Assembly (NCBI RefSeq): GCF_029227915.1
Contig: NC_079877.1
Location: forward strand, 9,114,001-9,178,000
DNA length: 64,000 nucleotides
Direction of reading: 5' to 3'
Source of the DNA: Hydractinia symbiolongicarpus
Taxonomy: Eukaryota; Cnidaria; Hydrozoa; Anthoathecata; Hydractiniidae
Positions 1 to 13,400 of this stretch are shown here, piece by piece. The notes under the pieces are model-generated. The model saw only the letters and a program-made list of their open reading frames with translations, did no database searches and was not told the origin of the DNA. The translations under genes and the position numbers were made by a program. Within the stretch, counting starts at the first letter, position 1; every line of letters begins with the position of its first letter.

Positions 1-508
1 ATAGTGTATTTTGGGCAAGAAAAGTTGCTCACATTTTTTTATTTTAACTTTAACCCATTTAAAATTATACAATTTTCACAGTGTAAACTTAAAGCCCAAA
101 GAGTGGTTACACGATTTTAAGTGAGAGGATTTTAAAGAGGAGTCATTTTCACCAGCAGTATGCTTGTGAAAATGTGTAAAACGTGTACATGGAGATCCTG
201 AAGACTCTTATATTATTTTCTGCATTTTTTATATCCTAAACAAATGTAGAAATGAATAACCAGAGTTATTTGATAAAAAAATAAAATTTGATAATCATTT
301 ATATTCTTACAGTGAAGTCAAAAATTTAAAGAGGAGATTTTTTATTGTTTTAATAATATTTTGCAATAGTTTTTTGCCCTTGTTGTATTAATACATATAA
401 CTTGAACTAGATATTTAATGAGAGGGAATGTATTATCTGCTTATTATTGATGATTTAAAGGTTAATATGCAGTGGTAATAAACAGAATTGGAGATTTCTT
501 TTATTAAG
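1..508. other. AT-rich upstream or intronic sequence before the SHIP SH2 exon
   Basis: No coding exon is recognisable here. It may be promoter, 5' UTR or an upstream intron of the SHIP gene. The bases just before the ATG at 509 (pyrimidine-rich, then ttattaag) could also act as a splice acceptor, so a short upstream coding exon outside or inside this stretch cannot be excluded. Confidence 0.4.
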
Positions 509-1404
509 ATGGAAAAAATGACTTGGTATCACCCCTTTATGAGCCGTTTGGAATGTGAAAAGATTTTACAGCATAAAAAAGATGGTTCATTTTTGATACG
601 TAATAGTGAATCCACAGTATCCGATCAAGTATTGTCAATTTGGTATGTTTGATCTTTGTGCAATTTTGTATTAAAACCTTTGTTGTTGTTTAGTTTTATA
701 ATTTATTTCAGGACGATTAAAAAAGACCTCTAGTTTTTCATCAGTAAATTTGGATGTTTGTGAATTGTCACTTTTTCACCCTAGAGAAATTATCTCCTGT
801 AGTTGAGATTTAATTCTTATTTACAGTCTTTTAGATGAATTAAAATTATTTCTTCGATTCTTTATAGTTGGGACAGTTGTGCTCATCACTATAAAATCAA
901 AAGAAGTGATAAAGGAATGTTTTTAGCTGTAAGTTTGATGTTAAGCGTTAATTAAATGATTTGGAGAATAACAAAGTATTTAAAGACAAATTTAAATATA
1001 ACGCGACATGAAACAATTTGTCCGAAATAATGTCACATGAAAAGATTTTGTTATCTGTTCTTGCATATCTTATTCATCACTAACTTAAGTCAACTTGCAT
1101 TAAAACCAAAAATAAAACCGAATAAATTAAGAAATAATTTTTTGAGGAAACAAAAAGAGCACAAGAATTCAATCGGTACAATCTCTGATTCTGATATAAA
1201 AATCTTTGTAAAGGAAAAAACTGTTTCTCAAAAGGTCAGTTCAATTCTTTTTTCAGGCAGCAAAAGGTGTTGAACAGTTTTATTTTAATACACTTGATAA
1301 ACTTGTTAGCTACTATCAATATCCCGATCGTGGATTGCCGTATGTGTTAACAGAGCCAATATCACGTGATAGTTTTTCTGGTAATGATGATGATGTAGAT
1401 TCTG
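509..1404 (+). other. SH2 domain exons of the SHIP gene
   Basis: Three exons (509-642, 868-928, 1257-1404) encode the phosphotyrosine-binding SH2 domain. The translation begins MEKMTWYHPFMSR, carries the phosphotyrosine-binding arginine in GSFLIRNSES (the family FLVR motif), then HHYKI on the central strand, and ends with the helix EQFYFNTLDKLVSYYQ and the YVLTEP tail typical of SHIP SH2 domains. This domain recruits the enzyme to phosphorylated ITIM-type or adaptor tyrosines. It sits at the very N-terminus as in vertebrate SHIPs. Confidence 0.93.
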
Positions 1405-4400
1405 GTATGTAATTTTTAAAATTTAAGATAAAGCTATAGGAAAGCTACTTGGGTTGGTTGATGATGTATTTTTCCCTGGTTACTATCCACTGGTATGAGA
1501 ATTGCACAATAGCATTCATAAGTGGACAACCTTTGATCAAAATGATGATAAAAATATAAGTATAAAAAATCTACAGTTCAACTTTATACAAAAAAACAAG
1601 AAGAAAAAATAAACTTAACACTATATGCGTATGTTACTTGTATGAAGTAAGAGTTTTGTAAACTCTTACTTGAATAAAGTTAAACTTTGCCTTGAGATTT
1701 AAATGCAAATATAAATTTAAGATGTTGTATACCATTGTTTCAAACTTTCGTGAACATGATAATAACTATAAGCACTTCATGTGTTTTTCTATTGTAAGAA
1801 GGGAAAATTTGTGTATTTTCCATACAAGTTATTAAATTTTACTAAATAGACCCTCAAAATTTCAGTAAAATTATTTAGATTTCGTTACTTTGCAGGGTGT
1901 AATCCACAATCTCTTAAATGTATGTTAAATGTCTCTTAAACTGCTATTTCTTAATTGAAATTGATACCAAATTTCCCAATTTATTAGCGGACCTAATAAT
2001 ATTCACTGCAAAATATGGGACTTATAGCCCATTTTATGCAAGCTGTTAAGGAATAAGATTTCAATACTACCTTAAACTACCTTGATGAAACTTCTATTTA
2101 GGAGTTAGTAGCCCTTATTTAAGCCCTTGCTTTGAAAAAGTTAAAATAAAACTCGTCATAATTGTGGTGAAAAATAATTATTTGAGGGACATAATTGTGG
2201 TGAAAAATAATTATTTGAGGGAAAAAAATTTGCAAATGTGAGTGAACTGTTTTACAGTGTCAGCTATGTATAAACATTATTTACTTTATGTTAGGCTAAA
2301 TGGTCCGTTACATGTAGCAAACTTTGCAATAGCAAATAACATACAAGTACTTCTGCAAGTACTTGTACAAGCAGTTGTGCAAGTTTTTATACTTGCACAA
2401 GTTTTGTCGATTAGTGTGTGTGTGAGTTAAGTGTGAGTGTGAGTTAAGTGTGAGTTTTTGCGCGCTTATTTTATTTGAAGTTTACACTTTTCTTTGGTGT
2501 ACATTTTTTATAGCAAGCTATTTCTTCGAAATTTTTCTACCAAACAATTGTTCTTGCGTTTCGCTTTCATTAGGACTCAGGTATAGGTTTGCTACTGCTA
2601 ATCACTCTAACGCTTTTACTATAACTTTATTTACAACAGATACAACTTGATCTTTTTGACACTAGATGACTTTTTTATTTATGGTTGAGCGCCGGTGTAG
2701 GAGTTTCATCATCACCATTCGGATCTTTGAGATAAGAAGCTATCCATATCCCCATAAAAAGGCCATTGGAGAGTACAAACCTCATCCGAACCTGTTCCAC
2801 TTTTCTTTGAAGCTCGGACTTTATGTTTTATTTGACCGTAATCCAATCTCAAACAGACCATTTTCTTTTGTATGACTTTGACTGGCATTACCAATTCGTT
2901 TGAAATCAACTCCAACGCTATATTCCTTCTTCTCGCATTATGATACTCTCCGTGGTTTAAACTGAGAAGGCACTTGTGCCACTCTGCTATTAGTTGTCCC
3001 ACCATAATGGGTGTCCAACTTTCTTTTTTTATTTATTGCGTCCATCTTCAACGAAATATTTTTCATACACGCCACAAAACTATTCACGCTACACTTTTTT
3101 ATTTTCATCAATTCGATATCCTATTGGCTCAATTATAATAAAAACAACAATGAAATCAAAAGCCAAAAATCATTGATCGATTGACATTTCTAACTTGATT
3201 GTATCCTATTGTTTCTTTGCTATAGCAAATGTCAAATGTCTATAGCAGCTGTTACACATCATATTGTATTGTACAAGTACTTGCACAAGCACTTGTATGT
3301 TATTTGCTATTGCAAATTTTAATACGTGTAACAAGCCCTTAAGCTTTAAACTGTATTATAAAAATAGATCAGAAAAGTGCAAACTGTCCCTAACAATATC
3401 ATATATTTATTTCATTAGAAGGTTTACGCTAACGCAGGTAAATAAATTAAAATAAAATGAAAAGGTTCCTGATCAGTCTTAAATTACAAATTTGCAGACT
3501 TTTTTTACAGATTTTAAGACAAATATTTTATTTTAAAAGGAAGTTGTTCATATCACATAATGTAAATATTTTTGGTCATAATAATGATTTTTAGACTCAT
3601 AAATGAAGGTGTGCTATAAAAAGCAAAATAAAGAAAAAAAGATGTGTACATTTCCTTTTACAGACAAAAATGGACATTTTGTACTGCGAGTATAGTAAAA
3701 AGAGAATTTAGACTTATTAAAACTTAAAAATTAAAAATAAAAGTTTTTGATAACCAATCAACTTTGGAAAAATTATGTACAAAGAAAGGCATTTTATAAG
3801 TTTTTAAGCTTTGCAGTTTTCTAAAAATTAGCTTCTCCCATTTTTCCTCAATAAATTCTTTATACCTTCTTTTGCTTTACTATGAATAACTTTTGGAGGT
3901 TGATCTATTTAGATTTCAGTGAGAGTGATGATGAAGCTGATTCTATAACTTTGTTTTTCCAACAACAGCTGGACATTATAAAAGGATTGAAGTAAAGAAG
4001 TTTTCTATTTTACGTTTTTGTTTTTATGGGATTGCTTTGCAATTTTTGATGTGTTAATTAAAAATTCAGTTTACCTGCTTGTTTCTAGTTATTGTTATTT
4101 GGTTTATTTAGTTTTTTTATTTGTTTAAATCGTGTATTTTTTATTAAGATTAGACACAGTTTTAAAGGAGAGTTTGCAGGAGTATGTTACAAAAGGAATA
4201 AATAAAGACTTTCAACGTGTTCAGTCAGGCTCAAACAAACCTCCCATGCTGCAAAAATTGCTTGTGGAAGCTGCAGGAGATTTACAACTGTAAGTGAATT
4301 CTTCATGATTTTTTTTTATTAGTGAAGGTTTTTTTTAAAAAAATAAAAAAATAACAGCATTTTTTAAGAGGCTCTTTTGATGAAGAAGCCTGATTTTGGG

Positions 4401-7400
4401 CATATATGTTTTGATCCTGAAAATCATAATTTTAACTAACTTTAATTCCATTCGCACTAAAGCAAGGCTGCCAAAAGTAGTGAAAATGCAATAAGCTTCA
4501 TTTGCTGGATATTGCTTTTATTTGGCTGAGATTAATGTTAGAATGTTATAAGATGTTGTATTGGTTATAAAAATATATATTTTTTACAATTCTACCAAAA
4601 TCAAGGCTATAGCATTAGACCTATTTTTGATATGTGTGATGTCATTCTAATTCCTATCGTCAAATTATTATTTAACCTGGGATTGGTTAGTGTCAAGACA
4701 ATGCTTCAATGTTTCATCACTTAGAAAGTAGTTAAAGATATATTGCCTGCAGGCACTGCTATATAGAAGTCTTTTGCTAATTAGTTCTCTTCAAAAGTTC
4801 TTGACACGACTGGGACATATCCATGAGCTGTTCGATGTTGGAAGCAATGTCCAGGCGGTGAGTTGTGTACGAATAAAGTTATACTCTCGTGAATGTAGTT
4901 GAAGTCTTTTCTAATGTGGTCTATATATTTTTGCTTCCCACTTTTTTTAAGTATATTGGAAGAGTTTTTTTTATGTTATCATACGTTTTTACTTTGTTTT
5001 AGTTGGAGCAATATGAACACATTAATCAAGTAGGTGATAATTACATATATAATAACTTAGTACATGTAATAAAGTTGCAAATTTAAGTATAAACCATACT
5101 AAATGCAAATTTATGTTTGGACTGCGTCTTTATTGATTTTGACATTTTTTTAAACTCTTTTCATGTTCACTAAGATAATCATTTATACTCATTAATGAAA
5201 AGGTCTCTTTTTCTGACTTAGAACCAAATTATTATTTAATTTTAATATATTAAATGAAATATTGACAGTAAATCATATAATTTAAGTGACCACTGGTAAG
5301 TTAAAGCAATGTTTAGGGACTATAGTGTGTAATCTACAAGTAAATTTTTCCCCTGTATCGTTTAAACATAGAGGGTTTTTACTTAACATATTTTTTTAAA
5401 ATTAAAATTTTTTTTTCTGTGTTGATATGAAAGAAGCATTTACTTAAAATAAAAAAATATATAAAAAATTAATTAATAAAATAGTTGGAATTTAACTATT
5501 AGGTTTTTATAATATATTTATTTTATTTTAGGATAATAATAGTAAAGATTTGGAATCAGTTTTCAAAATGTTGAGTGAATGCAAATCTGGTATGTTACGG
5601 TTAGAGCAAAAGGTAAGTTCTTGTGGTAATTTTTTGTGTTAAAACTATCGGTTGTAGTAATAAAGATATGTAAATCTGTAAATGGAATAGTGGTTCTCTA
5701 GACAAGTGTAGAATATCATAGTATAAGAACATTTATTGGTAATAAAATGGATTGTATACAAAAAAAAAATCTTCATGCAAGGCACTGAATTGCCATTGTG
5801 ACTATTAGCCTTGTTTTCCTTAAAAAATTATTTTCTTAAATAGTTATTCTGTGAGGTCTTTTTTATCAAATATTCTGAAAACAAAAATATTCTTAACCCC
5901 TTAAGCATTACCTTTTAAAAAACATTCCATACTTTTTCGGGTTATTTTGGCGAAAAAGCATATTTTTGACAATGGCGACTTAAGGTGGCAGTAACCCTTT
6001 TTAGCTGTCTAAATAACTGAATTATTTACTTAGTGTTTTATTTATACCATTTTTTTTACTATTTCCTAAAAATATAGGCCTTAAAGGTACTGTCCGATTA
6101 AAAAACAATATCTTTTCTTTTGTTTTATTAAGTATCAAAAATAACGAAGATTGCACTCTTAAACAACAAAGATTTATCCAATACTTAGCACCATCGTTTG
6201 TTTGTTTTGATCTTGCTGCACTAGCCTACCATCTTCACGAACTTTCGAACGCGGCAAAAGGACTGGGTCAATTCATTATTCAGCACATTTTTGCTTGTGA
6301 CGTAGTTACCTGGCTTTTTATTAGGCGAACCCCCCCGACTTGCGCATCGAACGACTACATGTTTATTTATAATTTTTTTCCTTTGTTTAAAAAAGTTCTT
6401 CATGAAGATAGCAATGAATGAAAAATAATTCGCAGGTTCTAGGATTTCAATTCGAGCCGGAAAGAACAGCGAATGATGAGCTAGTTCCGACTTTTCAAGA
6501 CGTAGACGAACATAACATTGGAAACCTTGTTGCTCCTACTCCTAAATGTGAGAGGATGCCCTCTGAAGTGTAGAATGTTTTTGCTGTCACGAGACAGGCT
6601 CTCAGTCTTTTTCAGGAATATTTGAGTAGGTGTGCGATGATTCGCACGTGTAAATCAAGTAATGCGTGCGATGTAAAACGCACGTGCAAAGAATGTTACG
6701 CCTGCGATACGAGCTCCGAGGTTATTTTTGTTGCGCATTCATTTTGCGGTAGAAAAGTGGGGGACGTTTTCAATCGTGAACCCCAAACACGATGATCGAG
6801 CGTCTACTGGTATAGCGACTCTCTCAATCTTAACTTCCTTTTCTACATGTCCGAAATAGTATGCATGACTATACTGTCATTTTTATATTTATTGTTTATT
6901 TTTCACAAGCAAATAGGCAAAAATATGCTTTGTTTTCAAATTAAAAAAAACCTTTATCCACATGGCTTAAATAAAACTTCAAAATTCATTCAAAAAGTTC
7001 AGCTACACTTTAACAAAATTTTTACAGAAAAAAATTTATACCGCCCGTGGGTTTCGGTTTTACAGGCATAAAGAAAAAATCCATTAAATTCGGACCTGCT
7101 ATGGTTTCCAATTATTTTGTCAAATGAAGAAATTATCTACAATTAAATCCATGATAAAATGTCTATTCCGCCTGTAAGTGCAGTTTTGCAGACCTGCTTC
7201 ATCCGTGCTCCGTCGGCGTTCACCTCCGCATTAGTTAAGAACCGCATGGGTGGATTTCTTGTGTAAGACCTGGTTACCAACGACGAAGGGGCCAGGCAAA
7301 AGAGATTTATGTCTACGTAGTTTTTTTAACTAAGTCAGGAGTCGGTGAATTAGCTAGGATGGTCAGGTTGGCTATGAATAGGCTTGCTCGTGGATTAAAA

Positions 7401-10400
7401 GGACCAGGACTATTCAATAATTTCTGAGATCTAAAAGTGTCCGACCAATACGGAAATCTATCGGACGTTTTGTCTGACGACTGTCCAAAAATTATTTCGA
7501 GGGCTGCCATCGCACGCTACAAAATGGATTCTCTGACTTTTGGTTTTTCCTTATACGGAAGATTTTTTTTTGGATCCTTGAGAAGCGAAAAAAAAATTTT
7601 ATCCTGTTTTTTTCGACTGTTGTTAGTGCAATTCACAACAGCGCACCACGACATTATTCTGCCTCTCAACCTTACTGAATGTGCGATCTGAGTCTAATCT
7701 CTCTGTGGCGGGACATCTAGTGAAGAGGAAACTAATTTTTAATTATTGATTGGTTGTCTTTAGAGTAGCTGAAACAACTATGCAACCCTAAGGCTAAAGT
7801 CATATTGAACTTCAAGTTTTATTAGCGAAAGCTTCTTACTTAGGTTCGTACAGAATTAGCACAGTGTGTGTTTACCTTAAGGTCTAGACACATCTCTCGC
7901 CTTCGATTTTTTAATTCCATATGAATAATTCATAAAAAGCGGTCTTTCCCAATTCAGGGGGTAAAATTACCAAAATTTTTAAACATATAATAAAATATCA
8001 GCCCTGGCCCACGTTTTATCTATTTTGGTCAGTTCGGCGCGCTCCAGGTAAATACGTCACACGCGACATATTATTTCAGCCTCGCTTTAATGCCTATCAT
8101 CCGCCATCCATATAAACACTCGAAGCGAAAGACCGCATGCTTTTTTTGTAAACAAGAATGAGATATTGTTCAGTTGGTGTTAGGAAAGAAAACAAATAAT
8201 TATTTAATTATTTTATAAAAATTAGTTCCAAATAAGAATTTTTTGTCAAAATTTTAGTTGATTTTTAATCGGACAGTATCTTTAATACATAATAAAATGA
8301 TTTTAACTTAACACTATAATTGCAGAGTCAGCAGAAATTTCTATTTAAAAATGTATCATAAACCACAAAAAATCGGCTTCTATGAGCTCCAACTTTTTAA
8401 ATCTCGTTATTTTTCATCAGCTTCTGTTTTTAAATGAACCTTTGGTTAACCCTGTAAAAATGGTGTGCGGATTTTTTTTAGTTCATTCTTATTTTTTTAA
8501 CAATAGCCTTTTGTTTGTTTCAAAAGATTCTTTGTTAGCATCCCCTGCTGCATTGAACGCTGTTAAAAGAAAAATATTCTGAATGAAAAGATTTCTGCAC
8601 ATCTTATCACGGCTGCATGGTTCACCAAGCATGTCTGAAATAAAACGAAAATGCTATCGAAAATAAAGCTCATGCAGCGTAGCATAATGAAGATCATAAA
8701 TTTCTGTATAATGGGCCATCTTTGTTGTTGTTAACGTTTCTCTTTAATAATGACGCCATTTCTTTCTGTACAATTTTGCAAGCGCGTAGACTTAAACTAT
8801 ATTCGGCTGAACTAATTTATTATTCATGACTTTTATTTTAAAGAGGAATTATGGAGGCTGAATATTTTTCGTGAAAGATAGAGTGTTTTAGCCATAAAAT
8901 CGTGACAAGTGTGTTATAACAGAAAAAATATAGATATATAGTCTAAAAATAATCTTTCGTAACTAATTATGTAAAAAAAAATTCCTACTTTTAAAAGGGT
9001 TACTGCCACCTTAAATCTCTGAAACTCAGGAAATAGTGATAATATGATAACAAATATACTATTGCAAGGTATCATGAATACACCTTAATCAATTTTACAT
9101 ATTTTGAGTACAAAATAGTAGCCCCCTCAATTAAAAGTCATCCTCCAAAGCCACATTTTTCACTGTTTTGGCTAAATTTTAGAGAATTCTTTGCAAATTC
9201 GGATGTATTATGTCAAAATTTATGTAAAAGAGTAGATAGTATCTGCAACTGTAAAAGATAAGTATTATAAATTTTAAGGCACAACCTTTATTATACAATT
9301 GTACGTATTATAACATATCATTGTACGTAAACATAAAATAATGTCCCAAATAAAAGAAAAACAGTGTCAGTGCTAAGAAAGTCAGTATTTTTTTAATTGA
9401 TGGTATCTTTCGAAACATGGTGCTGCACAGAGACCAACATCACAACGCAAGCATTCATGGCGGCTTTCTTTCCATACACCACGCTTCGTACACACTATAC
9501 ATCTCCAAGTGGCATTGGTCTTTTTCTCTGGCGGGGAGATACAACGCAAAATACCATTCAACTAATCGAAACGGGTTGTCAGATAAACTTGGTCTGCCAC
9601 AGCGGGTAAACACTTCAGTGTCATATCCATATTTTTCAATCATTTAGCTTGGTGCGAAAGTGAAAGATCAGCATCAAGTTTGTTATGCAACATGTGACTA
9701 TTGATGTGTTCAGCAGATGTAACCACGTCTTCTTAGACAATTTCTTCAATCTTTTTCTATCTACTGGATAGGAGCTCATCATCTGATCTGATCGATTGAC
9801 TCCGCCCATTGCATTGTTGTAGCTTATCTTTACCTCGTCATATCACAATAACTTCATCATCGGGTATACACGAAGTAAGCATTCTCGTTTATCTTTCCAC
9901 TGAAGACACATGCACCATAAGTAGGTGAATATGAAACACTCCTTTTTCCGGCTTTGAGTTTCGTATTCATTATATGCTTTGGTAAACCTTTTTAATCTTT
10001 TGTACGGTGCCAATTACATCATTTCCCCGCTGTCAAAGGGTATCTAAAACCTCCAACGAAGAGTACCAATTATCTACATACAAACATCTCCCCTCATCTA
10101 GAATATCTTTTGTTAGAGTGATTACAATATTTGTTGCTTGGTAACTAAAATGATTATTTTCAAGCAAGGTATCCTCTCCGGTGTATAGAATTGAGTTCCA
10201 AAGCTAACAGGAACAGGCTTCCACCAGCCCAAAACTTTTGATTCCAAACCCTGCTTGCTTTGTTCTTATGAATTGTTTCCAACTCAACCTGCCCTTCCAA
10301 AGAAGCAAAGCTTCATCAACAGAAGTGTCACGTTCAAGTGTTAGAAGAGCTTGCCATCTGTTGACAAGATATATATGAATAGGCTCAGTTTTTGCAGACT

Positions 10401-13400
10401 GGTTATATTCCTCGCCAAGCATTTCGATGTCTACAAAATGTATATACTTTTCAATCAAGACCAACTTGTTTTGAGGTAAAATTCTCTTGTAACCAGGAGT
10501 TTCAAATAGTTTATCTTTTGAATAGTAAGTCGGTGGCTGTGGAAAAATATTGCATTGCGTACCTCTTGCTACTTGCAGTACGATTTTGTGTGACAGACAG
10601 ACGTAAACGGGTATTATAATATAGATAAGTGCGAAGTTGGCTTTTAGATCATACCACAATATAAAATTGACACAATATTAAGTCAAATCTTGTTAGGATT
10701 ACATAAATTCCCGCTACCACCTCTCAGATGCTTCGCGATGCGGGAATGTTGTTTGAAAATTTTTCCTACAATCATTTGCTTGAAATATAAATTTGTTTAA
10801 TTGGTAATGTAGTTGATAAGCATTAGTTCAAAAATATTATTCAGTTCAATACACCGAACAACATGCGAAACACCTGGTGTACCAATAAATTGTAGTAGCT
10901 GCATGCCGCCTGCCAAGGGTTAAATTTGTCACTTAGCATTAGCATATTTATTAGCAGTCCCTCTTTTTTGCCCCCTGCCTTTTTCTTATAAGCAGTCGGC
11001 ATGTAATTCAGCATCTGGGAGGCTTTCATTGAGAGCAGAGTCTGTATCAGACGTTGGAATCTAACCATCTACTTCCCCCTTAAGTGCTACTTCCTTGTCA
11101 GTTTCTAAGAAAAATTTCATTCTCATTACTTTTATCAGAAGATAAATCCTCACTTAGTGAAGATAATCCAAAGTCAGAATCGAAAAGATACTGCTCTAAT
11201 TTCTCCCTAGAGCATGCAGCTTCTTTGGATGTTAACCTTTTCTTGCTTGACAACTTCTTGGATCTTTCCCGATCTTGAAATAACTAGGTTATAGTTATTT
11301 CAAGATCAAGATGTTTACGTCGGCAAAACAATTTCTGCGCATGCGTATTTGAAAGACTAGTTTATGTAGAATAATTTTACGGCAGTCAAAAGGTCTCAAA
11401 TTTTGTGAAGTAACTAGGTTTGCGTAATATTACGTCAGAAACAAAATATGCAAGTCCGGGACTGACATAATATTATTATATCAGAAACACTAAATGGGTT
11501 AAAAAGAAATTTCTGAGCTTTTAAGCTTTTTTTGAGCTTTTTTCAGATTTCTCCTATTCAAAATAGAGTTAATAATTTCTCGGAGCAAACCCTGAATTAC
11601 CATCAACCAATGAGCACAAAGCCAGCATGGTCATATCTTACCATTTTAAATAGTATAAAAATTAATTATATTTGCAATAATGACTTTAAAATAATTCCAA
11701 AAAAAGTACTTTTCAATTTCAAAAAAAAAATACTTTCCAACTATGACATTTTACACCACAAGTCTACAATGTTGCAGCACAAAAATGCTTGTTTACCAAC
11801 TCCTGTTTTCTGTGCATGTCAAAAGAAGGTGTGTCCAGGTATAAAGTGTGACTGAATCAGCTATGCATATAGCAGCAAAAATAGACATGAAAAAATTGAA
11901 GTTTTAGAACTACTGCATTATAGCATAAAACATATATACATTTAGTTTTGTTTCCTCAGAAAATTATTTTAACTAAAAAGCTTTTATATGGATGTATAAA
12001 TGATATTAAAACTTGTATTCATGTCTCATCAATGGTGTCATTCATTAATAATTCATGTTTTTCATAAACATTATATAGCTTTCTATATATATTCAGGCCA
12101 CAAAATTTTGTCATTTGACAGAAATGGAGCTTCATTTACCCAAATTTTACCTTAGGGTAAAAGTGCACAATTTTTTGTTGCCCCCATTTTGTTGTTAGGG
12201 CAATGATTGATTAATGATCTACTAATAGGGTAATAATTATTGAAAATAATAAAAACAACTCTTTATGACTGCAAATAAATACGTGTTCTAACAACTTTCT
12301 GACTTTTATTACGCAAATGTTGTCTCACTTCCTAGCCACCAAGTTCCTGTTGATCTTCTGACCTACTGCTGATATCTCCCATTATACACACTTGTGAAAG
12401 TTTGGCAAACTCATCTACTGTTTCTCTATTTTTTTTCTCCAATAAAGCTTAAAGAGCTGGGGACAAGTTAAAATTTTTAAGAGACCTAAATTTATGAATT
12501 GGAGAGGTTGGTATGGCCCATGTCACACTATTGATCTTGATTGCTATTAAAGCAAATATGACATGACAAGTTGATCATAAAAATAAATTCATGAAATAAT
12601 ATACTCTTGGCTAACGAAAAAACATTCACACCATTTTAAGGTCAGTACTAGGTTATGTAACAGAACGATTGTTACCTCTAAATTTTGTGGCCTGTATATT
12701 GAATCAAAAAATCAACAAATTACAAGCACTATTTAAAGAATCCAATTTTCTTTAAGATTTTCTATTTGGTAGTTATAGTTATTTTTAATGGCTCTAGATT
12801 GACTAAAGTTTAAAACTAAATATCTGTTATAGTTATTCTATTATAATTATTTAAATGTTTTAACAAGTTATATATACTTAGGCAAAAAAATACTCCATGT
12901 GTATTGCTTTTCTTAGTTGTCTTCTCTTGAATTAGGCATGTAAGGTATTAAAAGAGTACAGTGGACTAAGTACCAGTCAAAATGAACAGAAACCTTCCAA
13001 CACAGAAATGGAGTATTCTGTATTGAGCTATGATACAAAAGGAAGTCCTACAGTTATTGCTGAAAAACCCAAAGATGTAAAGCATAAATTATTTGAGGTA
13101 ACATAATTTTTTATTTGTTATATTGGGCAGAATTGTTGAAATTATAAGGTGATAAAAATTTTATACCCATCTTTACACCTAGTAATGACTCAGTGAAAAT
13201 TAAATTCCAATGTTTTTTTGCATCAAAAGTTTATAATAATTTTGGTCTTTATAACCTAGGTTACATCAGGACCATTAAAGAGTAAAAGTTATATCGCATT
13301 GGACATAACCAATGGTAATTTACTTTAGTTATATACTTACACATTTATTATAAGTGACCCTAGCCTAAGGATGTCTCAGAATAATCTTAAAACGTTTTCA

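Larger units (their letters stand above)
6085..8281. mobile_element. Second nested TTAA-flanked element (third level)
   Basis: The left end aggtactgtccgattaaaaa and right end tttttaatcggacagtatct are inverted repeats with one mismatch, flanked by TTAA at 6081-6084 and 8282-8285. The element is about 2.2 kb and carries no intact gene. Inside it lies a copy of the element family also found at 32230-33272. Confidence 0.85.
5984..9010. mobile_element. TTAA-flanked non-autonomous element nested in the piggyBac
   Basis: The left end ggtggcagtaaccctttt (from 5984) is matched by its reverse complement aaaagggttactgccacc ending at 9010. TTAA flanks both sides (5980-5983 and 9011-9014). No transposase frame belongs to it. 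It contains a further TTAA element at 6085-8281. The TTAA target suggests mobilisation by a piggyBac or Kolobok-type transposase. Confidence 0.85.
5897..11498 (-). mobile_element. Decayed piggyBac transposon, split by nested insertions
   Basis: TTAA target duplications lie at 5893-5896 and 11499-11502. The ends next to them are imperfect inverted repeats (CCCCTTAAGCATT on the left; CCCATTTAGTGTT read inward from the right). Transposase fragments run on the minus strand between about 9380 and 11290. Removing the nested element 5984-9010 leaves about 2.57 kb, the usual length of a piggyBac element, which supports these limits. The element lies in the SHIP intron 5613-12935. Confidence 0.75.

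Noticed and set aside
4752-4857. Splice acceptor tgcag at 4751 for the SHIP exon ending 4857
   Set aside because: Using it gives an in-frame stop after nine codons. The acceptor tatatag at 4765-4766 keeps the frame and gives a good helical linker.
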